A stretch of DNA of 64,000 bases from Clostridiales bacterium (GTDB lineage Bacteria; Bacillota; Clostridia; Christensenellales; Aristaeellaceae): contig SVGJ01000010.1 in NCBI GenBank assembly GCA_015056415.1, positions 1 to 64,000 on the forward strand, in the 5' to 3' direction. Shown here piece by piece: positions 8,454-16,814 of this stretch. The notes below the pieces were generated by a model, which saw only the letters and a list, made by a program, of their open reading frames with translations, ran no database searches and was not told where the DNA came from. Every line of letters begins with the position of its first letter. The first letter of the stretch is position 1. The translations under genes and the position numbers were made by a program.

Positions 8454-9157
8454 GGCAAGATGCGACCCAGGCCTTCACACAAAAGCTGCTGAACGCCCGT
8501 CTGCAGGGCAAGCAGGCCATGCAGGTCCTGGCTGAGGATCATCTTCCGCTTGTGGCTGCATCAGTCAGGCGTTTCCCATGGCATTACAAGGAAAAAGAAG
8601 AGCTTTATCAACAGGGCTGCATCGGCCTGATGAAAGCGCTCGCGAGGTATGATCCAGGCTACGGCGTTGCGTTCTCCACATTTGCCACGGCGCTGATCCT
8701 TGGCGAGATGAAGATGCTCTGCAGGCTTGACACGCCCATTCACATCCCACGCTCCGACAGGGAGCTTCGCAACCGGATCCGCCAGACAACTGACAAACTG
8801 GCATTAAGCCTCGGCCGGGAGCCAACCGTACAGGAGCTGGCTTCCGTCCTGCGTACAGATCCCTCTGAGCTGACGCTGGCCATGGAAAGCATATCCATCG
8901 CCTCCGGAAACACCACTTCCGGCCAAGCGCTTATTGAACTGCTTCCGGATCAGGACAGATGGATAGACAGAATGCTGCTGCGGGATATGATCAGCAGGCT
9001 GTCCCCGCCTGACCAAAAGCTGCTTCTTCTGCGATTCCGTCTGGGCAAAACTCAGGTGGAGACAGCCCGCGTGCTTGGCATGAGCCAGGTGCAGGTAAGC
9101 CGCAGGGAAAGCCTCGTCAAGGAGCAGCTTCGCAAGGCCTGGATGTGCGATGAATAA
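8450..9157 (+). CDS. sigF: RNA polymerase sigma-F factor (SpoIIAC)
   Basis: A 235-residue sporulation sigma factor of the SigB/F/G group, active in the forespore. Region 2 (HLPLVAASVRRF, EELYQQGCIGLMKALARYDPGYGVAFSTFA), region 3 (IHIPRSDRELRNRIRQT...LGREPTVQELA) and region 4 (LLRFRLGKTQVETARVLGMSQVQVSRRE) are all intact. It begins with GTG in a GTGA overlap with spoIIAB, preceded by AGGAGG. No spoVA genes follow; a terminator comes at once. Confidence 0.96.
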   Translation: MRQDATQAFTQKLLNARLQGKQAMQVLAEDHLPLVAASVRRFPWHYKEKEELYQQGCIGLMKALARYDPGYGVAFSTFATALILGEMKMLCRLDTPIHIPRSDRELRNRIRQTTDKLALSLGREPTVQELASVLRTDPSELTLAMESISIASGNTTSGQALIELLPDQDRWIDRMLLRDMISRLSPPDQKLLLLRFRLGKTQVETARVLGMSQVQVSRRESLVKEQLRKAWMCDE

Positions 9158-9160
9158 CAA

Positions 9161-9196
9161 AAAACGCTGTGCCTTCCATTGGATGCACAGCGTTTT
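9161..9196. terminator. Bidirectional terminator between sigF and deoD
   Basis: A 12-bp perfect inverted repeat AAAACGCTGTGC/GCACAGCGTTTT with a 12-nt loop. A/T ends on both sides let it stop both converging transcripts. Confidence 0.85.
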
Positions 9197-9205
9197 GTGA
9201 TATCA

Positions 9206-9913
9206 TCAGGCGATCTCCAGCGCGATCTCCATCATCTTGGTGAAGGTGTTTTGGCGTTCCTCAGCGGAAAGTTCCTCGCCGGTGAAGGGATTATCGGAAA
9301 TGGTACACAGGCAAAGCGCGTTCTTTCCGGCCCGCGCGGCGTTCAGATAGAGCGCAGCGGCCTCCATTTCCACCGCCAGAACACCCAGCTTCTGCAGCTT
9401 CCCCAGCGGAGCGGACTCATCATAGAAGGTGTCGGAGGAATACAACGCCCCGGGCACAGGAAGCTGTCCCAGCTTCTCACCCGCGTCCATGGCAGCCTTG
9501 AGCAGTTCGTAGGAACAGCAGGGCGCCACATTGCCGTCGAAGCCGAACTGCCGGCCGAAATTGGAATTGGTATACGCGCTCAGACCAACCACAATATCGC
9601 GAACCTTGAGCTTCTGGTTCAGCATGCCGGCAGAACCGATGCGGATGATGTTCTCCACACCGTAATAGTTGAACAGCTCGTAGGAATAAATGCCGATGGA
9701 GGGCATACCCATACCGGAAGCCATCACGGAAACCCGCTTGCCGTGGTATTCGCCGGTATATCCCTGCACACCGCGCACATTGTTGACAAGAACAGCGTTC
9801 TCCAGAAAGGTTTCAGCGATGAACTTAGCGCGCAGCGGATCGCCGGGCATGAGCACCGTACGGGCAAAATCGCCTTCCCTTGCATTGATATGAGGCGTAG
9901 GAATGGGACACAT
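9206..9913 (-). CDS. deoD: Purine-nucleoside phosphorylase, DeoD type
   Basis: A 235-residue hexameric-type phosphorylase that splits purine (deoxy)ribonucleosides with phosphate in nucleoside salvage. Key family segments are TPHINA at the start, VLMPGDPLRAK, the GMGMPSIGIYSYEL loop, IRIGSAG, AVEMEAAALY (ribose-binding Met-Glu) and the acid in TISDNPFTGE. The ATG at 9913 is chosen because AAGGAG lies 8 nt upstream; two earlier in-frame ATGs are too close to or upstream of that site. It follows the beta-glucosidase gene after 23 nt and is probably cotranscribed with it, an odd pairing metabolically. Confidence 0.95.
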   Translation of the reverse strand: MCPIPTPHINAREGDFARTVLMPGDPLRAKFIAETFLENAVLVNNVRGVQGYTGEYHGKRVSVMASGMGMPSIGIYSYELFNYYGVENIIRIGSAGMLNQKLKVRDIVVGLSAYTNSNFGRQFGFDGNVAPCCSYELLKAAMDAGEKLGQLPVPGALYSSDTFYDESAPLGKLQKLGVLAVEMEAAALYLNAARAGKNALCLCTISDNPFTGEELSAEERQNTFTKMMEIALEIA

Positions 9914-9936
9914 ATGCATTCTCCTTTCAGGATCGA

Positions 9937-12027
9937 TCATTTTACAAGGATCACAGCCGACTGGCGCGCCAGGCTGTCTTCACCGATGTAGAAATCGTAC
10001 ATACCCGAAGCCTCCACAGGTTGACCATCGTGATCCCAGGTTTGCAGATCGCTCTTACGCACCGTGAAGGAAACAGCCGTGGATTCACCGGCCTCAAGGC
10101 TGATGCGCTTCCACTGAAGAAGCGTACGCAGAGGCTCCATGTGCGTCAGCCGACGGCCACGGAAGTACAGCTGAACCACCGTTTCACCCGCACGATCACC
10201 AGTATTGGTAACCTGTACAGTCAGAGTCACGGGAGTATCATCCAGCAAAGCGTCGCCGTCCGCTTCAGCCGTGCTGAAGTCGAAGGTCGTGTAGCTCAAA
10301 CCATAGCCGAAGGGATACAGGGGTTTATTACTTCCATCACGGTACACGCTGATAAAACGCCCGTTCTCCGGCTCGGTGGGACGGCCCGTGCTGAGCTGAT
10401 CATGATGGATCGGGATCTGACCCACGCAGCGCGGGAACGTCATGGACAGGTGACCGGAGGGGTTCACGTCCCCCATCAGCAGCTGACGAATGGCCTCAGC
10501 GCCTTCGCTGCCGGGGAACCAGGCGTTCAGCACAGCATTGCAGCGGGATGCATCCTCCTGGATCATCAGCGGCCTGCCGCAGAAAAGAACCATCACCACA
10601 GGCTTGCCTGTTGCGCAAAGCTGTTCAAGGTCAGCCTTCTGCTGAGCCGTCAACGCGGGATTCAGTTTGCTGGCGGATTCGCCGACGTCATCCTGGTCCT
10701 CGCCAACCGCGTAGATGATAACATCCGCTTCCCCCGGAGTGACGATGGCGACACGGCCGTCTTTGGAGAATACATCCGCAAGCGAAGGCGTTTCTTCCTC
10801 TCTGCCATCAGCCTGCCAGGCGCCCAACAGCCGGTGAGAATCCGCATGGTCGCCCGTCAGCGCGACCTTCATGCCCGAATGCAGCGGAAGCACTCCATCA
10901 TTCTTCAAAAGCACACAGCTCTTAAGCGCTGCCTGCAGCGCCGCCAGACGATGTTCGTGCCTGCCGCGCATAGCCAGCTGTTCCTCGCCCGTAGCGCCGT
11001 GGTTTGGATCCTCAAACAGACCAAGCTTGTTCTTCAATTCCAGGACACGCAGCACGGCGGCATCCAGCTCCTCAATAGAGACTGTGCCATCCTCAACGGC
11101 TTCCTTCAAGCCGGAGAAGTATGCAAAGCTCATCATGTCCATATCCGTGCCAGCCTTGAAGCAGCGAACAGAAGCATCCTTGGCGTCAGAGGCCAGATGA
11201 TGCAGATACAATTCACCCACAGAGCCCCAGTCGGTGATAGTCATGCCATCCCAGTGCCAACGCTCTCGAAGAATGTCGTGCATAAGCCAGCGATTCGCGG
11301 CGGCGGGAACACGATCAACAGGCGTGAAGGCAGGCATCACCATATCGCAGCCGGCGTCCAGCGCAGCTTTGAAGGGCGGAAGATAGGTGTTATACATTTC
11401 GGTTCTGCTGATGTCCACAGGTGCATAATCGCGCCCTGCCTCACACAGAGCATAGCCTGCGTAATGCTTGGCGCAGGTAGCCATCGTGCCCTTCTGTTTG
11501 AGATCATCGCCACGGTATCCGCGAACCATGGCAGCGCCCATGGCGCCACACAGCGCAGGTGACTCGCCCGGGCTTTCCATGCAGCGGCCCCAGCGCGGGT
11601 CACGGCACACATCCAGCATGGGTGAAAAAGTCACATGTACGCCGCAGGCGGAAGCCTCTTTGGCACTGACACGCGCCATGGTCTCCGCTTCATTCTCATC
11701 AAAGGTGCAGGCCAGGGCCAGCGGGATCGGGAATGTGGTTCGCATACCGTGGATCACGTCGCTCATGATCAGCGGAGGAATACCATGCCGGGATTCCTTG
11801 CGGATCGTTTCGTGGATCTGCGCAAACTTCTCCGCATCCGCATTGGCGCCGCAGATCAGGCTACCCGCCGAGACGATCTGTTCCCGCGTGAGGTTGAACT
11901 CAAGCATGGGGCCTGTAGGCGAACCGGCATCCGCAAGAAATGTAGACATATCGATCTGGCAAAGCTGCGCTACCTTTTCTTCCAGCGTAAGATCTTGGAG
12001 AAGTGCATTAAGTGCTTCATTTGTCAC
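9937..12027 (-). CDS. Glycoside hydrolase family 3 beta-glucosidase
   Basis: A 696-residue GH3 enzyme of the BglX type, expected to release glucose or xylose from beta-linked oligosaccharides. The TIM-barrel domain carries PPLIMSDVIHGMRT, DPRWGRCMESPGE, the K187-H188 pair in CAKHYAGY, and the nucleophile D266 in MTITDWGS. The alpha/beta domain (VVMVLFCGRPL...LNAWFPGSEGAEAI) and a C-terminal fibronectin-III-like domain follow. There is no signal peptide, so it acts in the cytoplasm. The start is a GTG at 12027 with GGAGG 8 nt upstream; the frame runs open for 88 further codons but through the promoter region, so longer starts are unlikely. Confidence 0.94.
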   Translation of the reverse strand: MTNEALNALLQDLTLEEKVAQLCQIDMSTFLADAGSPTGPMLEFNLTREQIVSAGSLICGANADAEKFAQIHETIRKESRHGIPPLIMSDVIHGMRTTFPIPLALACTFDENEAETMARVSAKEASACGVHVTFSPMLDVCRDPRWGRCMESPGESPALCGAMGAAMVRGYRGDDLKQKGTMATCAKHYAGYALCEAGRDYAPVDISRTEMYNTYLPPFKAALDAGCDMVMPAFTPVDRVPAAANRWLMHDILRERWHWDGMTITDWGSVGELYLHHLASDAKDASVRCFKAGTDMDMMSFAYFSGLKEAVEDGTVSIEELDAAVLRVLELKNKLGLFEDPNHGATGEEQLAMRGRHEHRLAALQAALKSCVLLKNDGVLPLHSGMKVALTGDHADSHRLLGAWQADGREEETPSLADVFSKDGRVAIVTPGEADVIIYAVGEDQDDVGESASKLNPALTAQQKADLEQLCATGKPVVMVLFCGRPLMIQEDASRCNAVLNAWFPGSEGAEAIRQLLMGDVNPSGHLSMTFPRCVGQIPIHHDQLSTGRPTEPENGRFISVYRDGSNKPLYPFGYGLSYTTFDFSTAEADGDALLDDTPVTLTVQVTNTGDRAGETVVQLYFRGRRLTHMEPLRTLLQWKRISLEAGESTAVSFTVRKSDLQTWDHDGQPVEASGMYDFYIGEDSLARQSAVILVK

Positions 12028-12066
12028 GTGTTTTTCCTCCGGGAGTAATGATGGATCTCTACTGGG

Positions 12067-12096
12067 ATTATAGCACGTTACTTCTATATCAGGCAA
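12067..12096 (-). promoter_or_regulatory. Promoter of the GH3-deoD unit
   Basis: On the minus strand TTGCCT, an 18-nt spacer and TATAAT. The -10 lies about 40 nt before the GTG start, leaving room for the leader and ribosome site. Confidence 0.55.
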
Positions 12097-12121
12097 CCCC
12101 CGGAAGCAAAAACCATCCTGC

Positions 12122-12150
12122 TTGACATGTACGCAGTCATCTTCTACAAT
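12122..12150 (+). promoter_or_regulatory. Strong sigma-A promoter of ygiQ
   Basis: TTGACA (12122-12127), a 17-nt spacer and TACAAT (12145-12150), close to consensus. It predicts a start near 12157, which rules out the upstream in-frame ATG at 12127 as the ygiQ start. Confidence 0.75.
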
Positions 12151-12174
12151 AGAAGCATGTTTGGAGGTATCAAG

Positions 12175-14103
12175 ATGCACCAGCAATTCCTGCCCGTTAC
12201 CCCCCAGGAGGTTGCCCAGCGCGGCTGGGATGCACCTGATTTTGTCTATGTCTGCGGCGACGCCTATGTGGATCATCCGTCCTTCGGCCACGCCATCATC
12301 AGCCGTATACTCGAAAAGGCCGGCTATCGCGTAGCGATGCTTCCTCTGCCATCATGGCAGGACGCATCCGCTTTCACTCGTTTTGGCCGTCCCCGGCTTG
12401 GTTTTCTTGTCTCCTCCGGCGTGATCGACAGCATGGTCAACCATTATACCGTTGCAAAAAAACGCCGCAGCGAGGACGTCTACGCTCCCGGTGGCAAAGC
12501 CGGTATGCGGCCTGACCGTGCCATCATCGTGTATTGCAACCGCATCCGCCAGGCCTATCGGGATGTGCCGATCCTCATCGGCGGCGTGGAGGCCAGCATG
12601 CGCCGTTTCTCCCATTACGATTATTGGGATGACAAGGTACGCCATTCCATTCTTGTTGATTCCGGCGCTACGCTCCTGATGTTCGGCATGGGTGAAAAAA
12701 GCATTGTGGAATGCGCCAACTGGCTGGCCGACGGTATGAATCCGGCCGAGCTCCGCAGAATCCGCGGCGTATGCTATATGAGCAAAACGGCTGATGACTC
12801 CTGCGTTCAGCTTCCTTCCCACAAGGAAGTCATCCAGGATAAGCGTAAATACGCCGAGGCGTTCCTCACCCAGTATGAGGAGCAGGATCCCATTCGTGGC
12901 AAGCGCCTTTGCCAGCAGCAGGATACCGACCGCTACCTGATCCAGAACGAACCTTCGCTGCCCCTCTCCCGTGAGGAGTTGGACGCAGTGTATGATCTTC
13001 CCTACACCCGACGCTGGCATCCCATGTACGATAAGGAAGGCGGTGTGCCTGCCCTGGCCGAGGTCGAGTTCTCCATTGCCTCCACCCGCGGATGCTTCGG
13101 CAGCTGCTCCTTCTGCTCCATCACCTTCCATCAGGGGCGGATCATTCAATCCCGCAGTCCGGAATCCATCATCAGGGAAGCGAAGCTTCTCACACGCCTG
13201 CCCAATTTCAAAGGATATATCCACGATGTAGGCGGCCCCACGGCTAATTTCCGCCAGCCCGCCTGCGACAAGCAGCTGAAGCATGGCGCCTGCAAGAACA
13301 AGCAGTGCCTTTATCCCCGTCCCTGCAAGAATATGCGCGTATCCCACGAAGAACTGATCCATATTCTCCGCCAGCTGCGCACGCTTCCCAAGGTCAAGAA
13401 GGTGTTCATCCGCTCCGGCCTGCGTTATGATTATATCATGGCTGATAAGGACTCCACCTTCCTTAAGGAGCTGTGTCAGCACCATATCTCAGGTCAGCTG
13501 AAGGTCGCGCCTGAGCACACCTGCCCTTACGTGTTGGAGAAGATGGGCAAACCCGGCCGGAATGTGTATGATGCCTTCGTGCAGAAATACGCCTCCATCA
13601 ACGAGTGGCTCGGCCTGAAGCAATACCTGATTCCCTACCTGATGAGCAGCCATCCCGGCAGCGATCTGAACGCCGCCATCGAGCTGGCTTGCTATCTGCG
13701 TGATACCGGGTTCTATCCCGATCAGGTACAGGACTTCTATCCCACGCCCGGCACGCTGAGCACCTGTATGTTTTACACCGGCCTTGATCCTCGCAGCATG
13801 AAGCCGGTCTATGTTGCCAGGTCGCCCGAGGAAAAATCCATGCAGCGCGCGCTGATGCAATTCCGCTCGGCAAAAAACCAGGCCCTTGTACGCAAGGCGC
13901 TTCGCCTTGCCGGCCGTGAAGACCTGATCGGCCGCGACCGCGAATGCCTCGTTCCCCCGGAAGCTCCCCGCGGCGCAGGTAGATCCACGTCCATCAATAC
14001 CCGGCAAAGCAAAACGACCGCCCATCAGAAGCCTTCTGTCAAGCAGAAAGATTCCGCCAAGCGGTCGTCCAAGTGGGCCAAAGCCAAGCCCCGTAAGAAG
14101 TAA
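12175..14103 (+). CDS. ygiQ: YgiQ-family radical SAM protein
   Basis: A 642-residue radical S-adenosylmethionine protein of unknown reaction. The N-terminal YgiQ domain (FVYVCGDAYVDHPSFGHAIISRILEKAGY) precedes the radical SAM core with the CxxxCxxC cluster motif in TRGCFGSCSFCSI (around residue 305-317). A further cysteine-rich stretch (ACDKQLKHGACKNKQCLYPRPCKN) and a C-terminal DUF3362-type region follow, ending in a basic tail rich in Lys, Ser and Arg. ATG at 12175 has GGAGG 7 nt upstream. It stands alone behind its own promoter and ends 1 nt from the convergent TetR gene. Confidence 0.94.
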   Translation: MHQQFLPVTPQEVAQRGWDAPDFVYVCGDAYVDHPSFGHAIISRILEKAGYRVAMLPLPSWQDASAFTRFGRPRLGFLVSSGVIDSMVNHYTVAKKRRSEDVYAPGGKAGMRPDRAIIVYCNRIRQAYRDVPILIGGVEASMRRFSHYDYWDDKVRHSILVDSGATLLMFGMGEKSIVECANWLADGMNPAELRRIRGVCYMSKTADDSCVQLPSHKEVIQDKRKYAEAFLTQYEEQDPIRGKRLCQQQDTDRYLIQNEPSLPLSREELDAVYDLPYTRRWHPMYDKEGGVPALAEVEFSIASTRGCFGSCSFCSITFHQGRIIQSRSPESIIREAKLLTRLPNFKGYIHDVGGPTANFRQPACDKQLKHGACKNKQCLYPRPCKNMRVSHEELIHILRQLRTLPKVKKVFIRSGLRYDYIMADKDSTFLKELCQHHISGQLKVAPEHTCPYVLEKMGKPGRNVYDAFVQKYASINEWLGLKQYLIPYLMSSHPGSDLNAAIELACYLRDTGFYPDQVQDFYPTPGTLSTCMFYTGLDPRSMKPVYVARSPEEKSMQRALMQFRSAKNQALVRKALRLAGREDLIGRDRECLVPPEAPRGAGRSTSINTRQSKTTAHQKPSVKQKDSAKRSSKWAKAKPRKK

Positions 14104-14104
14104 C

Positions 14105-14806
14105 TCACCCCTGCATAGGCAAAAGCAAGCGATTCATCAGTTTGTCGGCAACCTCATCCCATTCCTGCAGAGGAATGATATCCACACTGCCAAAGGGCGC
14201 GTCCAGCAGGCGCTCCAGCGAACGGCGATAGCGGTTCAGTATACTCAGCAGCGCAGCGGCCTCGGGCTTCTGCGCTTTTTTGCCGCCCGATACAAGCAGC
14301 GCCGCCACATCCACCCAGCATTGCCCCAGCAGCTGAAGCACGATCGGGGCAATATCGGCATGAGCCATGCAAAGCACGCCCGTTTGCTGCCCGATGCTCA
14401 GTTCCCGCTGCATCGGCTGCATGAAGGTCTCAACCAGCGCTTCCTGATAGCACAGGCGAAGAGCGCGGCCCTCGGGTTTATCCAGCATAGGCATCAGCAT
14501 ACCCAGAAAATCCGCTTCCTCCCTGCGCAGGGGCAGAAAACCGTACATCAGCTGATTCAGCCGCTTCATGACGTCTTCCTCTTCCGCGAGAAGTTTTTCC
14601 GTCTGCTCCAGGGCACGTTCAGCGCGTTGGAAGAACAGCGTATTCAGCAGAGCCTCCTTGCTGGCAAAGTAATGATAAAAGCCACCCTTGCTTGCATTCA
14701 GCACATTCAGGATATCCTGCACGCTGGTAGCCTCATAGCCCTTGAGACAAAACAAGCGCTCCGCCACAGACAGCATCTCCTGGCGCTTTTCATCGCCCTT
14801 TCGCAC
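14105..14806 (-). CDS. TetR/AcrR-family transcriptional regulator
   Basis: A 233-residue repressor-type protein. The N-terminal helix-turn-helix (about 10-55) matches TetR: AERLFCLKGYEATSVQDILNVLNASKGGFYHYFASKEALL. The ligand-binding remainder has no recognisable subfamily. The GTG at 14806 is chosen because GGGGAG lies 7 nt upstream; an ATG at 14827 would fall at the predicted transcription start and has no ribosome site. Its target is unknown; the ferredoxin gene just upstream on the same strand, or the gene itself, are candidates. No resistance pump is adjacent. Confidence 0.88.
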   Translation of the reverse strand: MRKGDEKRQEMLSVAERLFCLKGYEATSVQDILNVLNASKGGFYHYFASKEALLNTLFFQRAERALEQTEKLLAEEEDVMKRLNQLMYGFLPLRREEADFLGMLMPMLDKPEGRALRLCYQEALVETFMQPMQRELSIGQQTGVLCMAHADIAPIVLQLLGQCWVDVAALLVSGGKKAQKPEAAALLSILNRYRRSLERLLDAPFGSVDIIPLQEWDEVADKLMNRLLLPMQG

Positions 14807-14831
14807 AGCATTTCTCCCCTTTCTCATTGGT

Positions 14832-14861
14832 ATTATAGGCTGATAGGCCTTGTTTCGTCAA
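14832..14861 (-). promoter_or_regulatory. Promoter of the TetR-family gene
   Basis: Minus strand TTGACG, an 18-nt spacer, TATAAT. Predicted start about 14825, supporting the GTG start at 14806. Confidence 0.65.
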
Positions 14862-14871
14862 GTACTATCGT

Positions 14872-15060
14872 TCAGGTATGCTTTTCGATGGCGTCCACAG
14901 GACAGCCTTCCAACGCCTCCATTGCCTTTGCTGTCAGCACGCCCTCGTCAGGCTGCTTCTTGGCATAGGCGATGCCATCCTTCTCCAGCTCAAACACCTC
15001 AGGGCAGATGCTTACGCACAATCCGCAGGAAATGCATCGCTCATTTACAGTAAACTTCAT
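14872..15060 (-). CDS. Small [4Fe-4S] ferredoxin
   Basis: A 62-residue electron carrier. The N-terminal motif C9-x2-C12-x2-C15-x3-C19-P and the distant C53-P (EGCPVDAI) give the ligand set of a single-cluster ferredoxin: C9, C12, C15 and C53. The second half lacks the extra cysteines needed for a second cluster, leaving C19 spare. The ATG at 15060 is chosen because AAGGAG lies 8 nt upstream; an in-frame ATG at 15078 contains that site. It lies upstream of the TetR gene but is separated from it by that gene's own promoter. Partner enzyme unknown. Confidence 0.9.
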   Translation of the reverse strand: MKFTVNERCISCGLCVSICPEVFELEKDGIAYAKKQPDEGVLTAKAMEALEGCPVDAIEKHT

Positions 15061-15197
15061 TGAAACCACTCCTTTCAATGACTATTCTGCCCTTCGTACT
15101 GGAAATGATTCGTCATTCATGCACATCCCGTTTTGATCCACATAGATTGCTGGTGAAGGCTCCACCAAGGAGTCAAAAAACAAGGAGGCGTGGAAGA

Positions 15198-15989
15198 ATG
15201 AGCTTCTATTCCTACAAAAACGCCAATCCCTCTTGCTGCCCCGGTACCATCTCCGGAAGCGCGCTGGACGGCCTGCAGGAGAAAGTATGCGTACAGGTAA
15301 AGCGCGTGTACGACAGCGGCCTGACCCAGAAACAGCTGGACGATCAGATCGTTACCATTACCAGCTACGCACAGGTGGCCAACACCTGCCAGTGCAATGC
15401 CTGCGGCTGCCAGGAAGTGCAGGACACCGTGCCCCCCACTTCGGCCCCGGTGCCTCCCATCACCTTTGAAAGCTGCCGCTCCACCACCACCGAGGGAACC
15501 ATCCGCAACCTGACGGTTGACCGTCTGTGCGACCGGCCCTGCTTCGCCCGTGTGCGGGCCACTATCGACGCGCCCATCGACATTCTTTTCACCGATAGCC
15601 GCTGCGTTGAGTACATCGGTAAGGGCGTCGTTTCCGTGGATCAGGATCTGCTCCTGTCCATCCCCGACGAGTCCATCGTTCCCTACACACTGGAGGCCAT
15701 GGTCAGCGCCATCTGCGTTTCCGGCACCTACCTGGGCAATAACCAGTTCAAGATGACGGTCTGCGTCACCATCATCATGAAGGTGCTGGCCAAGGTAGAG
15801 ATCCTCATCCCCAGCTATGGATTCTGCAACATTCCCCCGGCTGAGGAATTCGCCGACAGCGTGTGCGATGAATTCTTCTCCCTGCCGCTGTTTCCCCACG
15901 CGTCGCTGTGCAACGAAGGCACCGTGCAGTCCACAAACTTCGCTGCATCTTATAACAACCGCAGCTGCGGCTGTGGTTGTAACCGCTGA
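15198..15989 (+). CDS. Cysteine-rich SPOCS-like protein, candidate spore coat/exosporium component
   Basis: A 263-residue protein with about 19 cysteines, clustered near the N-terminus (NTCQCNACGC, about 60-70) and at the very C-terminus (SCGCGCNR). The segment after residue 25 (KVCVQVKRVYDSGL) resembles the opening of DUF3794/SPOCS domains found in spore coat and SpoIVA-interacting proteins of Clostridia. Repeated beta-strand-like segments with evenly spaced cysteines suggest a disulfide-linked structural protein. There is no signal peptide. The start has AAGGAGG 8 nt upstream. A CATAGATTG at 15141 weakly recalls a sigma-K -10 box. The spore role is inferred from composition and resemblance only; it could be another self-assembling cytosolic protein. 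Confidence 0.6.
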   Translation: MSFYSYKNANPSCCPGTISGSALDGLQEKVCVQVKRVYDSGLTQKQLDDQIVTITSYAQVANTCQCNACGCQEVQDTVPPTSAPVPPITFESCRSTTTEGTIRNLTVDRLCDRPCFARVRATIDAPIDILFTDSRCVEYIGKGVVSVDQDLLLSIPDESIVPYTLEAMVSAICVSGTYLGNNQFKMTVCVTIIMKVLAKVEILIPSYGFCNIPPAEEFADSVCDEFFSLPLFPHASLCNEGTVQSTNFAASYNNRSCGCGCNR

Positions 15990-15991
15990 TG

Positions 15992-16025
15992 AAAAAGCCG
16001 CTCCGGAATGGAGCGGCTTCTTTTA
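15992..16025. terminator. Bidirectional terminator between coat candidate and HMA gene
   Basis: A 10-bp perfect stem AAGCCGCTCC/GGAGCGGCTT with a 5-nt loop. T-rich tracts occur on both sides, so it can end both the plus-strand gene and the long minus-strand operon. Confidence 0.85.
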
Positions 16026-16029
16026 TTGA

Positions 16030-16239
16030 TTACAGCATTCTGACGGGTTTGAAATCCAGGTTTTTCACAACATCCATCAGCACAGCGTCGGCGACGTCGC
16101 TTTCCAGGGTGATGGTAGCCGTCTTGGCCTCCAGATCCACCGTGCAGCCGCTTACGCCGGCAACCTTTGCCAGGTTCTTTTCCACGGCGGACTTGCAGTG
16201 GTTGCACATCATACCCTCGATCAGCATTTTCTTCTCCAT
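16030..16239 (-). CDS. Heavy-metal-associated (HMA) domain protein, CopZ-like
   Basis: A 69-residue soluble metal chaperone-type domain. The metal site is M10-x-C12-N-H-C15 (GMMCNHC); the HC pair fits copper(I) chaperones with a histidine between the cysteines. The beta-alpha-beta-beta-alpha-beta pattern is complete. ATG at 16239 has AAAGGAG 8 nt upstream. It lies 14 nt after scpB at the end of a long minus-strand run; no copper ATPase is adjacent, so the partner is elsewhere. Confidence 0.88.
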   Translation of the reverse strand: MEKKMLIEGMMCNHCKSAVEKNLAKVAGVSGCTVDLEAKTATITLESDVADAVLMDVVKNLDFKPVRML

Positions 16240-16253
16240 GATTCTTGCTCCTT

Positions 16254-16814
16254 TCAATTCACAAGCTCAGGCGCAGGGCCATCATGCTTTTCTTCACCAT
16301 TGATATCAGGCATGGCCGGCAGGTCCTCCAGGGCCTCCAGACCAAAGTGGCTCAGGAATTCCTCCGTTGTGCCATACAGGATGGGGCGGCCCAGGGTATC
16401 TTTCCTTCCCACCTCGGTGATCAGGTTCTTTGTCACCAGGGAGTGGATGGAGTAATCGCACTTCACACCGCGGATCTGCTCGATCTCCGCTTTGGTCACA
16501 GGCTGCCGGTAGGCTACCACAGCCAGTGTTTCCATCACGGCCTGGCTCAGGCTTTGCTTCTGTACGGGCTGCAGCAGTCGCACCACATCCGTGGAATACA
16601 AAGCGCGTGTCGCGAGCTGCACATGATGTCCGAAGCGTTTGAGGCAGAAGCCCCGCTGGGCAAAGTCATATTCATCCCGCAGCTCCGTCAAGGCATCCTC
16701 CAGCGCCGGCAGTTCGATCTCCAGCGCCCGCGCCAGATCCTCAACGCGTACGGCTTCCCCTGCCACAAACAGGATCGCCTCAATGCGCCCCTTCAGGCTA
16801 CCTTCCTCACACAT
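16254..16814 (-). CDS. scpB: Segregation and condensation protein B
   Basis: A 186-residue kleisin-associated protein that with ScpA and SMC forms the condensin needed for chromosome segregation. It has two winged-helix domains with family segments IEAILFVAGEAV, METLAVVAYRQPVTKAEIEQIRGV and the LGRPILYGTTEEFLSHFGL end. It overlaps scpA by 8 nt. The order scpA-scpB behind an M50 protease is common in Bacillota. Confidence 0.95.
   Translation of the reverse strand: MCEEGSLKGRIEAILFVAGEAVRVEDLARALEIELPALEDALTELRDEYDFAQRGFCLKRFGHHVQLATRALYSTDVVRLLQPVQKQSLSQAVMETLAVVAYRQPVTKAEIEQIRGVKCDYSIHSLVTKNLITEVGRKDTLGRPILYGTTEEFLSHFGLEALEDLPAMPDINGEEKHDGPAPELVN

Noticed and set aside
12127..12174. Upstream ATG giving a longer YgiQ
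   Set aside because: It overlaps the TTGACA/TACAAT promoter and would precede the transcription start; the ATG at 12175 has a proper ribosome site.
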